From assembly GCF_001542405.1 (NCBI RefSeq), contig NZ_LNCD01000036.1, positions 44,562-108,561 on the forward strand: DNA of 64,000 nucleotides, in the 5' to 3' direction. The notes beneath the pieces were generated by a model, which made no database searches, was not told where the DNA came from, and saw only the letters and a list, made by a program, of their open reading frames with translations. The DNA comes from Rhizobium altiplani (lineage in GTDB: Bacteria; Pseudomonadota; Alphaproteobacteria; Rhizobiales; Rhizobiaceae). A program made the position numbers and the translations under genes. Shown here piece after piece: positions 54,762 to 64,000 of the stretch. How positions within the stretch are numbered: position 1 is the stretch's first letter; each line of letters begins with the position of its first letter.

Positions 54762-55360
54762 TCCATCGCCACGTTCAGCGTCGCTCGATAAGTCATTTCT
54801 GACCGCCGATCCTCGCGGGACGGCACTCGTACTGCACCAAGCTTCGAGGATGCGGTCGGAGTGCAGCGGGTTATCGACGCGATCGCGAGAGCGGACGAGA
54901 GCGGACGTCGAGTCCTGCTCAGCCGCGGCGGAGCATAACTTCGGTGCCGTGGGATCCGAAATATTCCGGCATACTTTAGTCGACCCGAAGCGACAACGGC
55001 CGGTCCCTCCGGCGTGCGGCAACGAGCTCATTCTCGGCGCATTGCCGGTTGCCCAGTGCCTGACCAAGGAATAGTTACTTCTAATATTAAGCGATCGACC
55101 CTAAAGGCAGTGTCTCGAGGGTCGACGCGACAGGGGCGGCAGTTACGATGGCAATCTCGAAAGTCGCAATCTGTCAATCAGCTCAGTCCGGAGCGGCGTT
55201 CAGATTTTGAACGTCACTGACCGCTCAATTCACCGAGCTCTCTTGAGATCCCATCAGGTGAGTAGCGGAGAGCACGGTGGCAGAGTGAGGTCGCTAGAAA
55301 ACTCTCTGGAGGCCAAGCCGATGACCGCAGATCAGACGCAAGTACAGACCGCTACCCACA
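54762..55360. other. Intergenic region, nothing recognised
   Basis: About 600 bases between the RES toxin and the HxlR gene. Open frames on both strands are short and not protein-like, and no repeat or operator was identified. Confidence 0.4.
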
Positions 55361-55801
55361 TCAGCCTGTTACCTGTGTATCGCTCCACACAAGAGAGCGA
55401 CCATCGGCGGATCGGACCTCAAGCCGAGCGACTGGCGCGCGTTTTTCTCGGTCCACAAGCGAGGAACGAGCCTCCCCGTCAGCGAAGAGGTAATCTTCAC
55501 CCCATTGTCGGAGTGCAACGATAACGGGGAACAGACCGCGTCCCTTCGGCGTGAGGACATATTCGCGGTACGCGGTTCCATCCGAGGCTGGCACGGTTTC
55601 GAAAATCCCTCGCTTCGCAAGGTCGCGCAATCGGGTCGACAACACCCCTTTGCTTATGCCCAGCCCGTTCTGGAACTCGCCAAAACGACGCTTGCCGTCG
55701 AAAGCGTCGCGGATGATCAAAAGCGACCACCAGTCGCCGATTGCATCAAGAGAACGCGCGACCGGGCACCCTGCATTCCAAAGACTAACCCGTTTCACCA
55801 T
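55361..55801 (-). CDS. HxlR-family transcriptional regulator
   Basis: 146 aa from the ATG at 55801. The HxlR winged helix is seen as NAGCPVARSLDAIGDWWSLL, then RRFGEFQNGLGISKGVLSTR, then YREYVLTPKGRGLFPVIVAL. The N-terminal Cys (C12) is the residue used for redox or electrophile sensing in many family members. It is divergent from an MFS efflux gene, with a 21-base imperfect palindrome between them. It most likely represses the pump until a toxic compound is present (inference). Confidence 0.88.
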   Translation of the reverse strand: MVKRVSLWNAGCPVARSLDAIGDWWSLLIIRDAFDGKRRFGEFQNGLGISKGVLSTRLRDLAKRGIFETVPASDGTAYREYVLTPKGRGLFPVIVALRQWGEDYLFADGEARSSLVDREKRAPVARLEVRSADGRSLVWSDTQVTG

Positions 55802-55823
55802 CGCTATCGATCTCCAATCCAAA

Positions 55824-55844
55824 CTGGTTCTATCTTAGAACTAG
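55824..55844. promoter_or_regulatory. HxlR operator, core GTTCTATCTTAGAAC
   Basis: The core GTTCTA-TCT-TAGAAC (55827-55841) is a perfect palindrome, extended by CTG/TAG to 21 bases with one mismatch. It lies 22 bases before the regulator start and just ahead of the pump gene. Confidence 0.7.
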
Positions 55845-55905
55845 CTTTGAGGTGAGCCAAGTGGTTTCAACGTCAAAAGAGTTGAAACCACGAAGAGCAG
55901 CCACG

Positions 55906-57150
55906 ATGAGCGAGAACACAGCAGATGCCGCGCATAGGGTTCCAGCAGATGGGTTGTCGAGAGTACAGACGCTGATCATCGCGGTTGCAGCAGGCATCAG
56001 TGTGGCCAATATCTATTACGCTCAGCCCCTGCTCGATCTCATGGCGCATGACCTCTGCATCTCGTCCTCCAGCATCGGTCTTGTCGTCACGCTGACGCAA
56101 GTCGGATACGGGCTAGGCTTGATCTTCATCGTGCCGATCGGCGATCTCACCGACCGCCGAAAGCTCACCATCATCCAAGGGCTGCTTTCGGCGATCGCTC
56201 TTATCGTGGTGGCGACGGCCGGGGCCAAGACGATACTGTTCGCTGGCATGAGCGCGGTCGGATTGCTGGCTGTTCTCGTTCAGATACTCGTTGCCCAGGC
56301 CGCGGCCCTGGCGACGCCGGTTCAACGCGGCGGCGTGGTAGGCACTGTCACCAGCGGCGTCGTAACCGGCATCCTCGCAGCTCGATCCGTTGCCGGCACG
56401 ATTGCCGATTTCGGCGGATGGCGGACGGTTTATCTGACATCTGCGCTGCTCACGGTGGCGATGGTCGGTATCCTTGTGCGGGTGCTGCCACGGCGAGCGG
56501 CAGAGCGCCATTCCGAAACATATCTCCACGCTCTCGTCTCCGTTCCATCCACGTTCCTGCGCGAGCCGGCCCTGCTCTTTCGAGGCATTCTCGCGCTTCT
56601 GATTTTTGCATCCTTCAGCACGTTCTGGACCTCGCTGGTGCTTCCACTCAGCGCTCCGCCATTTTCCTATTCCCATACCTTGATTGGGCTGTTCGGATTG
56701 GTTGGACTGGCAGGTGCGATTGGAGCAACATCCGCTGGAAGACTTGCAGATAAAGGCTACGGTCGATGGACGACCGGAATTTCTCTTGCGCTACTGCTCG
56801 CATCCTGGGGTCTGATCGCTTTCCTTCCACTCTCCATTTCAGTGTTGTTAGTTGGCGTGTTCGCGCTCGACTTGGCAGTCCAAGCCGTCCACGTGACCAA
56901 CCTCAGCGTCGTGGTGAGCGTGCATCCGCACAAGAGTGGCCGCCTAATTGGAGGCTACATGATCTTTTACTCGATTGGCAGCGCTCTGGGTGCGATCGCC
57001 GCAGCGGCAACCTACGCGCGGTACGGCTGGTCGGGGATTACCATCTTGGGAGCAGCTTTCAGCGGGTTTGCGCTCGCAGTGTGGATCTCCAGCCAGCTTT
57101 TCAGCGAACGCAGATCGAACAATCGTTCGGTCGAATGTCCCCACGGATGA
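55906..57150 (+). CDS. MFS efflux transporter
   Basis: 414 aa from the ATG at 55906; a GTG at 55852 is also possible and would add 18 residues. Twelve hydrophobic helices. The first is VQTLIIAVAAGISVANIYYA, followed by QPLLDLMAHDL, and the MFS loop 2-3 motif appears as GDLTDRRKLTI. The closest general match is the drug/arabinose efflux group, in the inner membrane. It is divergent from the HxlR gene and probably controlled by it. The substrate is unknown. Confidence 0.87.
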   Translation: MSENTADAAHRVPADGLSRVQTLIIAVAAGISVANIYYAQPLLDLMAHDLCISSSSIGLVVTLTQVGYGLGLIFIVPIGDLTDRRKLTIIQGLLSAIALIVVATAGAKTILFAGMSAVGLLAVLVQILVAQAAALATPVQRGGVVGTVTSGVVTGILAARSVAGTIADFGGWRTVYLTSALLTVAMVGILVRVLPRRAAERHSETYLHALVSVPSTFLREPALLFRGILALLIFASFSTFWTSLVLPLSAPPFSYSHTLIGLFGLVGLAGAIGATSAGRLADKGYGRWTTGISLALLLASWGLIAFLPLSISVLLVGVFALDLAVQAVHVTNLSVVVSVHPHKSGRLIGGYMIFYSIGSALGAIAAAATYARYGWSGITILGAAFSGFALAVWISSQLFSERRSNNRSVECPHG

Positions 57151-57298
57151 AAGCTTTGGGGCCGATAGCCGGATGCAGCCATATCCTGACTGTCACCATG
57201 AGCAGCCACTGCAATAGCATATCAGCCGTGCTATTCGGCATTCGGTCTAGCGTTCAATCGGCTTCTCGCCAGCGGGCGCTTGCGAGCAAGTTACATGG

Positions 57299-57424
57299 TC
57301 AACCGGCCCGGTTGAGAGCCTCTCTCCGGGGCCTGGCCAGCGACCGTGCGATATCGACGATGTCGTCGCGTGAGGCAGTTGGATCCTCCCGGTTCCAGGC
57401 AAACCCGAGCCCGGAAGTCGCCCC
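57299..57424 (-). pseudogene. C-terminal tail of a LysR-family regulator
   Basis: The frame GLGFAWNREDPTASRDDIVD then IARSLARP matches the C-terminus of the intact LysR regulator at 60228-61118 (GLGIAWSKEDPTAGRDDIVD, then SARSLARAGR). Everything upstream is missing. It is the remnant of a paralogue about 3 kb from the complete gene, with the PBP gene between them. Confidence 0.75.
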
Positions 57425-57596
57425 GATCAGCGTTGCATGCCCACTTGGTCAGGCTTGCTTTCCGAAAACGGCACTGAGGCCGTCAGCGCAACCAATAACA
57501 TCACGTTCATGTAGCGGAAGGTAAGAGTGGCCGCCCCGCGCGTTGCAACTCGACCAAGGCGCGCTATCTTGTGAACCAATCGTTGAGCGGTAACCT

Positions 57597-59894
57597 ATGC
57601 CACCCCCTTCAAAATCCTCTATTGCGCGTGCCAGTGGCGCCGACAAGGAACCGAAAGCTGAGGCAAGCCTCGCACTCGATCCCAATTCTCACGAGCAAGA
57701 ACCATCCGGGTCGTTCTCTCAAACCGATCAGCCCCCCTCTCCCAGAACTTTCAGCGAGAGTAGGCAGGCAGTCTTCAATCTTTGCCGTGCGCTCCGCCAC
57801 GATCTGCATGCATTCTTCACCTCGACCAAGGTAACGGCAAAGGCGGGAGCTTCCCAACTGTGGACGAAACTTAAGGCCTCGAAGCGAGCGTCTGTCAGAC
57901 CGGTTGCTATTCGTCGCTGGTTGGCGATTGCACTTCCGAAAACCTTCACGCGTGTTCGCAGTCTTTTTATGGAGCTGATCAGACGCAGCCGGCAGGAATG
58001 GCTTCACACCAGCGGACTGAAGATCACGGTCGCATCCATTTTTGTTGCCTTCGTGCTGTTTGGAAGCAGCCTGCTGGTGTGGGCGCTGAAGGATGTTCCT
58101 TGGAGCGAGATCCGCGCCGGAACGCTGAAGCCCATCGTGGTTTTGGAAACTTCAAATGGCGAGCCGTTGGTCAGACAAGGCCCCTACCAGGGCCCCTACG
58201 CGCAATACGAAGCGTTTCCACCGCATCTGGTCGATGCCGTCCTGTCGATCGAGGATCGGCGGTTCATGGATCATTTCGGTATCGATGTCCGAGGTATCGG
58301 AAGGGCGCTGGTACGGAATTTCGCGGCTGGTTCGGTCGTCGAAGGTGGCAGCACGATCACGCAGCAACTAATCAAGCTGCAATACCTCGACAGCGACCGA
58401 ACGATAAAGCGAAAAATCCAGGAGTTCGTGATCGCCATTTGGCTGGAGTGGAAACTGGGTAAGAAAGAGATCCTCACGCGTTATCTGAACACGGCCTATC
58501 TTGGGGCCGGCGCAACGGGGATGCCTGCGGCCGCGCGGATATATTTCAACAAGGACATTGGTGCGCTCGACTTGGCCGAATCGGCAATGCTTGCGGGATT
58601 GCTGCGAGCACCGAGCCAGTGGAATCCGATCGACAATTTCGAAGGCGCCCGGCAACGGACCTCGGTCGTTCTCGACACGATGGTTGCCAACAAAAAGATT
58701 ACAGCGTCGGTAGCAGAGAGCGTTAGAGCGCGCTTTGCTCAGTTGCATCCGACAGCACCTCCGCCGCGCGCCGGAAGCTGGTTTGCCGACTGGATCTCGC
58801 CCCAGGCGAGCGAAATCGCCGGAACATCGCCGGGATCGACCACTGTCCGCACCACGCTCGTTCCACACTTGCAGCAGATCGCTGAAAGGGTCGTCAAAAG
58901 AGCTCTGGACACTGAAGGAAAAACCAGGGGGGCGTCGCAAGCGGCATTGGTTGTGATGATGCCAGACGGAGCCGTCGTTGCGATGGTCGGGGGTCGCGAC
59001 TACAAACAAAGCCAGTTCAACCGGGCGGTCACGGCTATGCGGCAACCGGGCTCGACTTTCAAACTGTTCGTCTATTATGCAGCCCTCAAGGCCGGCTTGG
59101 GCCTAACCGACCAAATCCTGGATGCCCCGATCGAGGTCAATGGATGGTCGCCGGAGAATTCCGGTGGCCGCTACCGCGGCTGGGTCACACTCGCCGAGGC
59201 ATTCGCGCGGTCGCTCAACGCGCCCGCGGTGGCGCTCGCTCAGGAGGTTGGGCTCGACAAGGTGATTGCAGCAGCACGAGAACTCGGAATTAGCGCGCCG
59301 CTCGCCAACACGCCATCACTGGCTCTCGGCACATCGGAAATCAGCCTTCTTGACCTGACCAGTGCCTATGCATCCGTCCACCTCGGCAAAGCACCCGTTG
59401 AACCTTGGGGCATCGTTGATTTTCAGGCGTCGGGACAGGAAAAGTCGTTTCGGGTTGGCCCACCGGCCACACCAGCCACTGATCTAGCGCAATATCAGCC
59501 TGATCTGCTTCGCCTGCTCCAGTTGGTCGTCGAGCGGGGCACGGGGCGCGATGCCGACCCTGGCTCTTTTGCAGCCGGCAAGACCGGCACGAGTCAAAAT
59601 AATCGCGATGCTTGGTTCGTGGGTTTCACAGACCCACTCGTTGCTGGCGTATGGGTTGGCAATGATGATGATACGCCGATGAAGGGCGTCACGGGCGGCG
59701 ATCTTCCGGCGCATATATGGCGGGATTTCATGCGCGAAGCACTGGCGGAGCCCGGGGCAAACACACTTGCCGGTGCACAGGCCACGCCACAGTCCTGCAA
59801 CGTCAGGGCCTGCTCCCGTAGCTATCGTTCTTTCCGCCCGTCCGACTGTACTTATCAGCCCTATTCCGGCGAACGGCGACTCTGCGAAAAGTGA
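57597..59894 (+). CDS. Class A penicillin-binding protein (bifunctional)
   Basis: 765 aa. After a long cytosolic N-terminus (about 135 residues, rich in Ser/Pro) a single membrane anchor follows (ITVASIFVAFVLFGSSLLVW). The glycosyltransferase (GT51) domain has AVLSIEDRRFMDHFGIDVRG with the catalytic Glu, then GGSTITQQL and KKEILTRYLNTAYLG. The transpeptidase has SxxK in QPGSTFKLFVYY, SxN in ARSLNAPAVAL and KTG in AAGKTGTSQNNRDAW. It polymerises and crosslinks peptidoglycan in the periplasm. The N-terminal tail is longer than in most PBP1A/1C proteins. It stands alone and may be an extra, replicon-borne copy. Confidence 0.92.
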   Translation: MPPPSKSSIARASGADKEPKAEASLALDPNSHEQEPSGSFSQTDQPPSPRTFSESRQAVFNLCRALRHDLHAFFTSTKVTAKAGASQLWTKLKASKRASVRPVAIRRWLAIALPKTFTRVRSLFMELIRRSRQEWLHTSGLKITVASIFVAFVLFGSSLLVWALKDVPWSEIRAGTLKPIVVLETSNGEPLVRQGPYQGPYAQYEAFPPHLVDAVLSIEDRRFMDHFGIDVRGIGRALVRNFAAGSVVEGGSTITQQLIKLQYLDSDRTIKRKIQEFVIAIWLEWKLGKKEILTRYLNTAYLGAGATGMPAAARIYFNKDIGALDLAESAMLAGLLRAPSQWNPIDNFEGARQRTSVVLDTMVANKKITASVAESVRARFAQLHPTAPPPRAGSWFADWISPQASEIAGTSPGSTTVRTTLVPHLQQIAERVVKRALDTEGKTRGASQAALVVMMPDGAVVAMVGGRDYKQSQFNRAVTAMRQPGSTFKLFVYYAALKAGLGLTDQILDAPIEVNGWSPENSGGRYRGWVTLAEAFARSLNAPAVALAQEVGLDKVIAAARELGISAPLANTPSLALGTSEISLLDLTSAYASVHLGKAPVEPWGIVDFQASGQEKSFRVGPPATPATDLAQYQPDLLRLLQLVVERGTGRDADPGSFAAGKTGTSQNNRDAWFVGFTDPLVAGVWVGNDDDTPMKGVTGGDLPAHIWRDFMREALAEPGANTLAGAQATPQSCNVRACSRSYRSFRPSDCTYQPYSGERRLCEK

Positions 59895-60227
59895 ACCCAG
59901 ATGATGGGACTGATGGAACTGACCGACGGTCTGTTCCACCTGCCTGTCGTGCTGCTCGCTTAGGTCACCAACGGCAACGTACTTCCCTAATTGTACCGCT
60001 AGCGCAATAGTTGCGGAACGGGATGAGCCGCTGTGCTTATCACCTTTGTGATGATGGCCATGCGACATCCCGCCCTATCTCATGAACGTCGGCAGATGCG
60101 GGCGCTGACTATATTTTCATCCTGAACTATCTGAGGCACGTTACTGGGCTCAAACGCTGGGCCTCAACGACGCGGACGCCATCCTTGCTGATCACTGGAC
60201 ACCGAGGCGGGATGTCCCACGACCCAC
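59895..60227. other. Intergenic region, nothing recognised
   Basis: 333 bases between the PBP gene and the convergent LysR gene. No terminator with a T tract or known gene was found. Confidence 0.4.
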
Positions 60228-61118
60228 TCACCGCCCTGCCCTTGCCAGCGACCGTGCACTGTCGACGATATCATCGCGCCCAGCGGTTGGGTCTTCTTTA
60301 CTCCAGGCGATCCCAAGCCCGATCCTAAAGTCGATCCCTCTTACCTTCTTCAGTTCAAAGCCGCGATTGGGAAGATCAAGCGTCCATTCCGGGGCAAAGC
60401 CGATGCCAAGCCCGGCAGAGACCAGCGACACCAGCGCATAGGTGTCATCGCAGCTGAAGGCAATGTTGGCGGTGAGGTCGTATTCGGCGAACTTCTCATT
60501 GAAGTAGCGTTCCGAAAACGACAGGTTCTGCCGGTTGAAGGCGATGATCTTCTGAGTGCGCAGATCATCGATGCTGATCTCCTCTTTGGCTACCAGCGGA
60601 TTGGCATGGCCAACCGCCAGGTAGTAGCGCTCATGCGCAAGCGAGACAAAGCGCAAGGAGCCGATGTTTTCCACCGGGCGGATGAAGCCGAGATTGAGCT
60701 GGCCGGTCTCCAGGCCGCGGATGATCTCGCCGGTATTGCCAGAGGCGATATGGATGCGGACATCGGGATACTTGCGGGCGATCTTGGCAAGGAAGGTTGG
60801 CAGCATGCCCATGGTGGCCGGATAGATGCTGCCGATCCTGATCTGGCGGATGCGACTGCCGCCGGCTGCCCGCGTCAGTTCGGTGGTCAGGTCGATGTCG
60901 CTCAGGATCCGCACACAGCGATCGTAAAAGGTCTCCCCTGCCCTGGTCAGTTCCACCCTTCTCGTCGAGCGGATGAACAGCGGGCAGCCAAGCTCCCTTT
61001 CCAGCGACATCACATGATTGCTGAGCGCCGGCTGGGCAATGTGCATCCTGGCTGCCGCCCGGCCGAAGTGCAGCTCCTCGGCCACCGCTTTGAAATAGGT
61101 GAGTTGGCGCAGTTCCAC
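60228..61118 (-). CDS. LysR-family transcriptional regulator
   Basis: 296 aa from GTG, with GGAGG seven bases upstream. The N-terminal helix-turn-helix is LRQLTYFKAVAEELHFGRAA then ARMHIAQPALSNHVMSLERE, a complete LysR DNA-binding domain. The effector-binding half (RQIRIGSIYPATMGMLPTFL onwards) is full length and ends RIGLGIAWSKEDPTAGRDDI. It resembles the BenM/CatR-like group in overall pattern, but no target gene is adjacent. It is divergent from a small XRE gene. Confidence 0.9.
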   Translation of the reverse strand: MELRQLTYFKAVAEELHFGRAAARMHIAQPALSNHVMSLERELGCPLFIRSTRRVELTRAGETFYDRCVRILSDIDLTTELTRAAGGSRIRQIRIGSIYPATMGMLPTFLAKIARKYPDVRIHIASGNTGEIIRGLETGQLNLGFIRPVENIGSLRFVSLAHERYYLAVGHANPLVAKEEISIDDLRTQKIIAFNRQNLSFSERYFNEKFAEYDLTANIAFSCDDTYALVSLVSAGLGIGFAPEWTLDLPNRGFELKKVRGIDFRIGLGIAWSKEDPTAGRDDIVDSARSLARAGR

Positions 61119-61209
61119 CTTTAACCCTCCGCCTCATACAAACCAACAATCACTAATATGGGACCTACAGTCCGTCGATTGTCAAGCCGTTTAAATGTGT
61201 TCTGCGCTG

Positions 61210-61479
61210 ATGGACACGAAGCAGACCATTGGATGGAATTTGAGGCGCCTTCGCGTTGAGCGAGGTCTGTCGCAGGAAAGGCTCGCCCTGGAGGCAAATA
61301 TCGACCGTTCCTATGTGGGGCGAGTTGAACGGGGTGAAGAGAACGTCACGGTGGCCACCCTAGAAGCTTTCGCACTCGTTCTTTCTGTCGGGGTTGCTGC
61401 CCTGTTCCAGGAAATTGGTCCGCATGAGGGAAAACCCAAACCGCTTCGCTCGGGCCGCAAACCTAAGGGAAAAAATTAG
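61210..61479 (+). CDS. XRE-family helix-turn-helix regulator
   Basis: 89 aa from the ATG at 61210 (an ATG five codons earlier is also in frame). The HTH_3 domain spans about residues 8-62: IGWNLRRLRVERGLSQERLA, then EANIDRSYVGRVERGEENVT and VATLEAFALVLSV. The basic tail (GKPKPLRSGRKPKGK) may contact DNA. This pattern is common for small regulators on rhizobial plasmids. It is divergent from the LysR gene. Confidence 0.85.
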   Translation: MDTKQTIGWNLRRLRVERGLSQERLALEANIDRSYVGRVERGEENVTVATLEAFALVLSVGVAALFQEIGPHEGKPKPLRSGRKPKGKN

Positions 61480-62105
61480 GGCTCAGGTGAGGTCGTGCGT
61501 GTGGTGAGTGGTCGAAAAAGAGGCCGGCGACATGGCGACGAGCGCTTGTCGCTCTTGATGAAGTCGAACGCTCGACCTGCCTCTAACGTTGCGTCTCGGT
61601 GCGGGCCATTAATGCAATGAACCCTTTCAGCGCTTTGGCGGGGAGGTTGTGGCGAAGCAGGCCTCATAGGAGTGGGCGGAGCGGGTCGTGACATCACCTC
61701 TCTGAAGCTCAAGATTCGAACATTTGACGAACAATACGATGTTCGGAAGAGATTGAGCTATTCGGTGAGCTTGGATCACGCTGCACGCTATGCAGGGGAA
61801 ATATTAGGCGACTTCCGGTAAGGACTTTGATGTCGGGCGAGGCGCATGCGGGGACCGCGATCATGGTAAGCTGCCCGGATGCGGTATCAATGTGACTTCT
61901 AATGTAAATGCAACAAGGGCTTAAAGGCTGCTACAGGGCAGAGAGATCAGCCCCCGATCCGACCGGCTGGGCCGGGTTGCAAGGGAGGAACGGGGGCGGG
62001 TGATGACGTTCCCCTTTGGCTTTAGCTTTCCCAGTAGCAATTGTTCCGTCGCCGGTTGATACTCGCTTGCACCTGCATGGGGCGGGGTGGGATCAAAGCC
62101 GCACG
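61480..62105. other. Intergenic region with a 7-bp inverted repeat
   Basis: About 600 bases without a credible gene. At 61717-61745 the arms CGAACAT and ATGTTCG are separated by 15 bases, a possible binding site. The rest looks like degraded sequence. Confidence 0.4.
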
Positions 62106-62843
62106 ATGCTTCCGGAAATCAACCTGCATGGTGACGTCGACATCGCCGCGCTGTCACCACTTCTTCGCGGCATGCTTCTTGCTGTTGCCTATGCTGACGG
62201 TGAGGGTGGCATAGGATTGACGGCGACCGGCGCCATGAACCGCAAGTTCGTGCATTGGGCCGCTGTGCACTTCCTCTGGCCAGGGTTCACAGCCGAAGAT
62301 CTCTACAGCATGAACAAGGTGCTCAATGAAAGCGACATGCCGCCGCTTTGGGTCGTGCGCGACATGGCCCGTCATCTGAAGCTTCTTCGCCGGAAAAAGG
62401 ATGTGCTGCTGCCAACCAGACGCGGCCGGGAGTTTTTGGTGAACCCGCAAGCCTTCTTCGATCTGGTCGCCACGGATTATCTCTATTCGTATGTCCACGC
62501 CACCGAACGGGAAGAGGAGGTGCAAGCGCGGTTACGCTGGTGGCGCATGTTCCTCAATCTCCTCAATATCAAAGCCAGAGAAGGGTGCACGCCAATGGAG
62601 GTTGTGAAGATCCTCTATCCAGACCTGGCGCCTCTCTCGGACACCGAAATGACCATAGAAGCCTGGGAGTTGAAATCCGATCTCCAGTATGGCGTCTTCC
62701 AACGCTTATGCTGGCTCGGCTTGCTCTATGAGGCACGAGAGGGGCTCACGCTCCTTCAGGACGGATCCTTCCACAAGACGCCACTTTGGGCAGCCTGCCT
62801 GCAGTTGGAATCGGATACGCAAAGCGACATCGGCGTGCATTGA
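62106..62843 (+). CDS. Hypothetical protein of about 245 aa
   Basis: I do not recognise this family. The frame is open from a TTG at 62016, but the ATG at 62106 is preferred because the sequence becomes regular there (MLPEINLHGDVDIAALSPLL). The protein is soluble and mixed helical, with several Trp (HWAAVHFLWPGFTAEDLYSM, WVVRDMARHLKLLRRKKDVL) and a segment RRGREFLVNPQAFFDLVATD that could be a winged-helix or lid. It has no signal peptide or catalytic motif. It stands next to the IS30 element at the right edge of the window. Confidence 0.7.
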   Translation: MLPEINLHGDVDIAALSPLLRGMLLAVAYADGEGGIGLTATGAMNRKFVHWAAVHFLWPGFTAEDLYSMNKVLNESDMPPLWVVRDMARHLKLLRRKKDVLLPTRRGREFLVNPQAFFDLVATDYLYSYVHATEREEEVQARLRWWRMFLNLLNIKAREGCTPMEVVKILYPDLAPLSDTEMTIEAWELKSDLQYGVFQRLCWLGLLYEAREGLTLLQDGSFHKTPLWAACLQLESDTQSDIGVH

Positions 62844-62942
62844 CGATCTTTATTCCGCCGCTGGCTGCCTCAATAACGCTTTCTCTCGCCGCGCAATCAC
62901 CTAGGATCATTCATGAAATCCGTCCTCCGCCCCGACTTGCCG

Positions 62943-63938
62943 TCATTTGTTCACTTCACGCCTGAACACTTCAGCTGGGGTACAGAAACCAAGGCATTTT
63001 CTCGGCGTATTGTTCAACTGATCGATCAGTGATCGTATCGATTCATCAGGAACTGACAGGACAGCAGTATCCCTCGGCAGGTAACGCCGAATCCGCCGAT
63101 TCATGTTCTCGACGGAGCCTTTTTGCCAGGGCGCAGACGGATCGCAGAACCATGCATCGGTTCCCATTCCTTGCTTCAGTCGCCGCCAGGAGACGAATTC
63201 AAATCCGCGATCAAACGTCAAACTTTGCCGGGCATGCCTGGGCAGGGGGCTGAGCACGTTGATGAGCCGCTCCATGATCGGCTTGGACTGCCGGTCGTTG
63301 TTCTTGAACAGCATGGTGAACCGGCTCGTCCGCTCGACAACCGTTGCCACATTGGCATTGCCCTGAACCCTTTCGAAGATCATGAGATCGGCTTCCCAGT
63401 GACCGAATTCCTTGCGATCGTTGATGGCTTCCGGCCGATGTTTGATCGAACACTCATCTGGAAAGACTGGATTCTGCGGCTTGCGAGCATATCGCGGCCG
63501 GCGCTTTCTCCGCCGTTCCGGGAGAAGCCGCGCGAGTTGCTGCCGTTGTCCTTCTGGTGAATAGACATACCGGTAGATCGTCTCGTGACAGACGCTTGCC
63601 TTGGCCGCTGGTTCGATCTTCAGTCGTCCAGCAATCTGTTCCGGCGACCAGCCGGATTCCAACTTTCCGATCACTTCGTTCCGCAGATCCTCGCGACGAA
63701 AGAGCTTGCCGATCCGCCGGCGCCTTTCGCGCGCCATGTCGTTGGCGGTCATCGCCCAGTAGCCCTCGGCATCGGGGAATTCCTGATCGTGCCAGTAGTT
63801 GCGTTTGATCTCCCGGGAGATGGTCGCACGGTCCCGGCCGAGGCGTCTGGCGATCTCAGACTGGCTAAACTTCTGATCCAACATCCTGGAAATCGATCGG
63901 CGTTCGTCAAAACTCAAATGCGAAAAGGTACGGCTCAA
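62943..63938 (-). mobile_element. IS30-family transposase
   Basis: 331 aa and complete. The N-terminal helix-turn-helix is LSFDERRSISRMLDQKFSQS then EIARRLGRDRATISREIKRN, typical of IS30. The DDE residues appear in FGHWEADLMIF, LTFDRGFEFVSW and PWQKGSVENMNRRIR. The protein is intact and therefore may be active. The terminal inverted repeats could not be set with confidence, since the right side runs to the end of the window. Confidence 0.9.
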
Positions 63939-64000
63939 ACCATGGCTCCCGAAAAGCAGGCAGCTTAACGCCTTTGTTGCAGTTCGAGATAGAATGTGCC

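Noticed and set aside
59930..60180. Weak resemblance of LSEARYWAQTLGLNDADAILAD to a ferritin-like protein (DUF892)
   Set aside because: Too short and without the iron ligands; could be chance.
62881..64000. Search for terminal inverted repeats around the IS30 transposase
   Set aside because: No convincing inverted pair was found by eye, and the right side is cut off by the window end.

Overview
The window looks like an accessory, plasmid-like stretch of a Rhizobiaceae genome (Rhizobium/Sinorhizobium-type). This is inferred from the high-GC alphaproteobacterial codon use, a MucR/Ros-type regulator, a rhizobial-style ribose-family ABC transporter with DhaK/DhaL, a DUF2934 protein, an IS30 transposase, several toxin-antitoxin loci and an unusual density of gene fragments. 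No rRNA, tRNA, CRISPR array or replication origin was recognised.

Region by region. 0.5-0.7 kb: remains of a TonB-dependent siderophore receptor. 0.9-2.5 kb: a DUF808 membrane protein and a HAD phosphatase. 2.8-10.5 kb: a minus-strand operon of two permeases, a substrate-binding protein, a double ATPase, DhaK and DhaL, divergent from a LacI-type regulator. Perfect palindromic operators lie in the shared promoter region. 10.7-11.1 kb: a decayed siderophore/heme ABC ATPase. 11.1-22.8 kb: two SulP transporters, an AI-2E-family permease, a decayed secreted nuclease, a PPK2 polyphosphate kinase and a two-gene glycoside hydrolase operon.

23-34.5 kb is a patchwork island: VapBC; a Phd antitoxin beside a frameshifted ParE-like toxin; fragments of etfA, of a second glucosidase and of a second TcA toxin; a tiny DUF2934 gene; a zinc-ligand-poor MucR homologue; an overlooked 36-codon gene with a Gly-Gly motif next to a lone ABC exporter; a Fic protein with its own candidate operator; and small enzymes (carboxymuconolactone decarboxylase, NIPSNAP, PhzF, HD hydrolase) whose ends abut IS debris. 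A 144-bp direct repeat brackets 23.1-29.4 kb.

34.9-52.9 kb is the centrepiece: a compact two-gene Tc toxin operon. The first gene encodes a fused TcB-TcC protein (2745 aa) ending in a 375-aa unassigned payload. The second encodes a very large TcA (3248 aa) with an added N-terminal peptidoglycan-binding-like and double beta-sandwich module. The upstream TcBC cocoon would hold and cut off the C-terminal payload, and the TcA pentamer would inject it into a target cell. 53-64 kb holds an Xre-RES toxin-antitoxin pair, an HxlR regulator divergent from an MFS efflux pump, a class A penicillin-binding protein, an intact LysR regulator plus the tail of a paralogue, an XRE regulator, an unassigned 245-aa protein and an IS30 transposase at the right edge.
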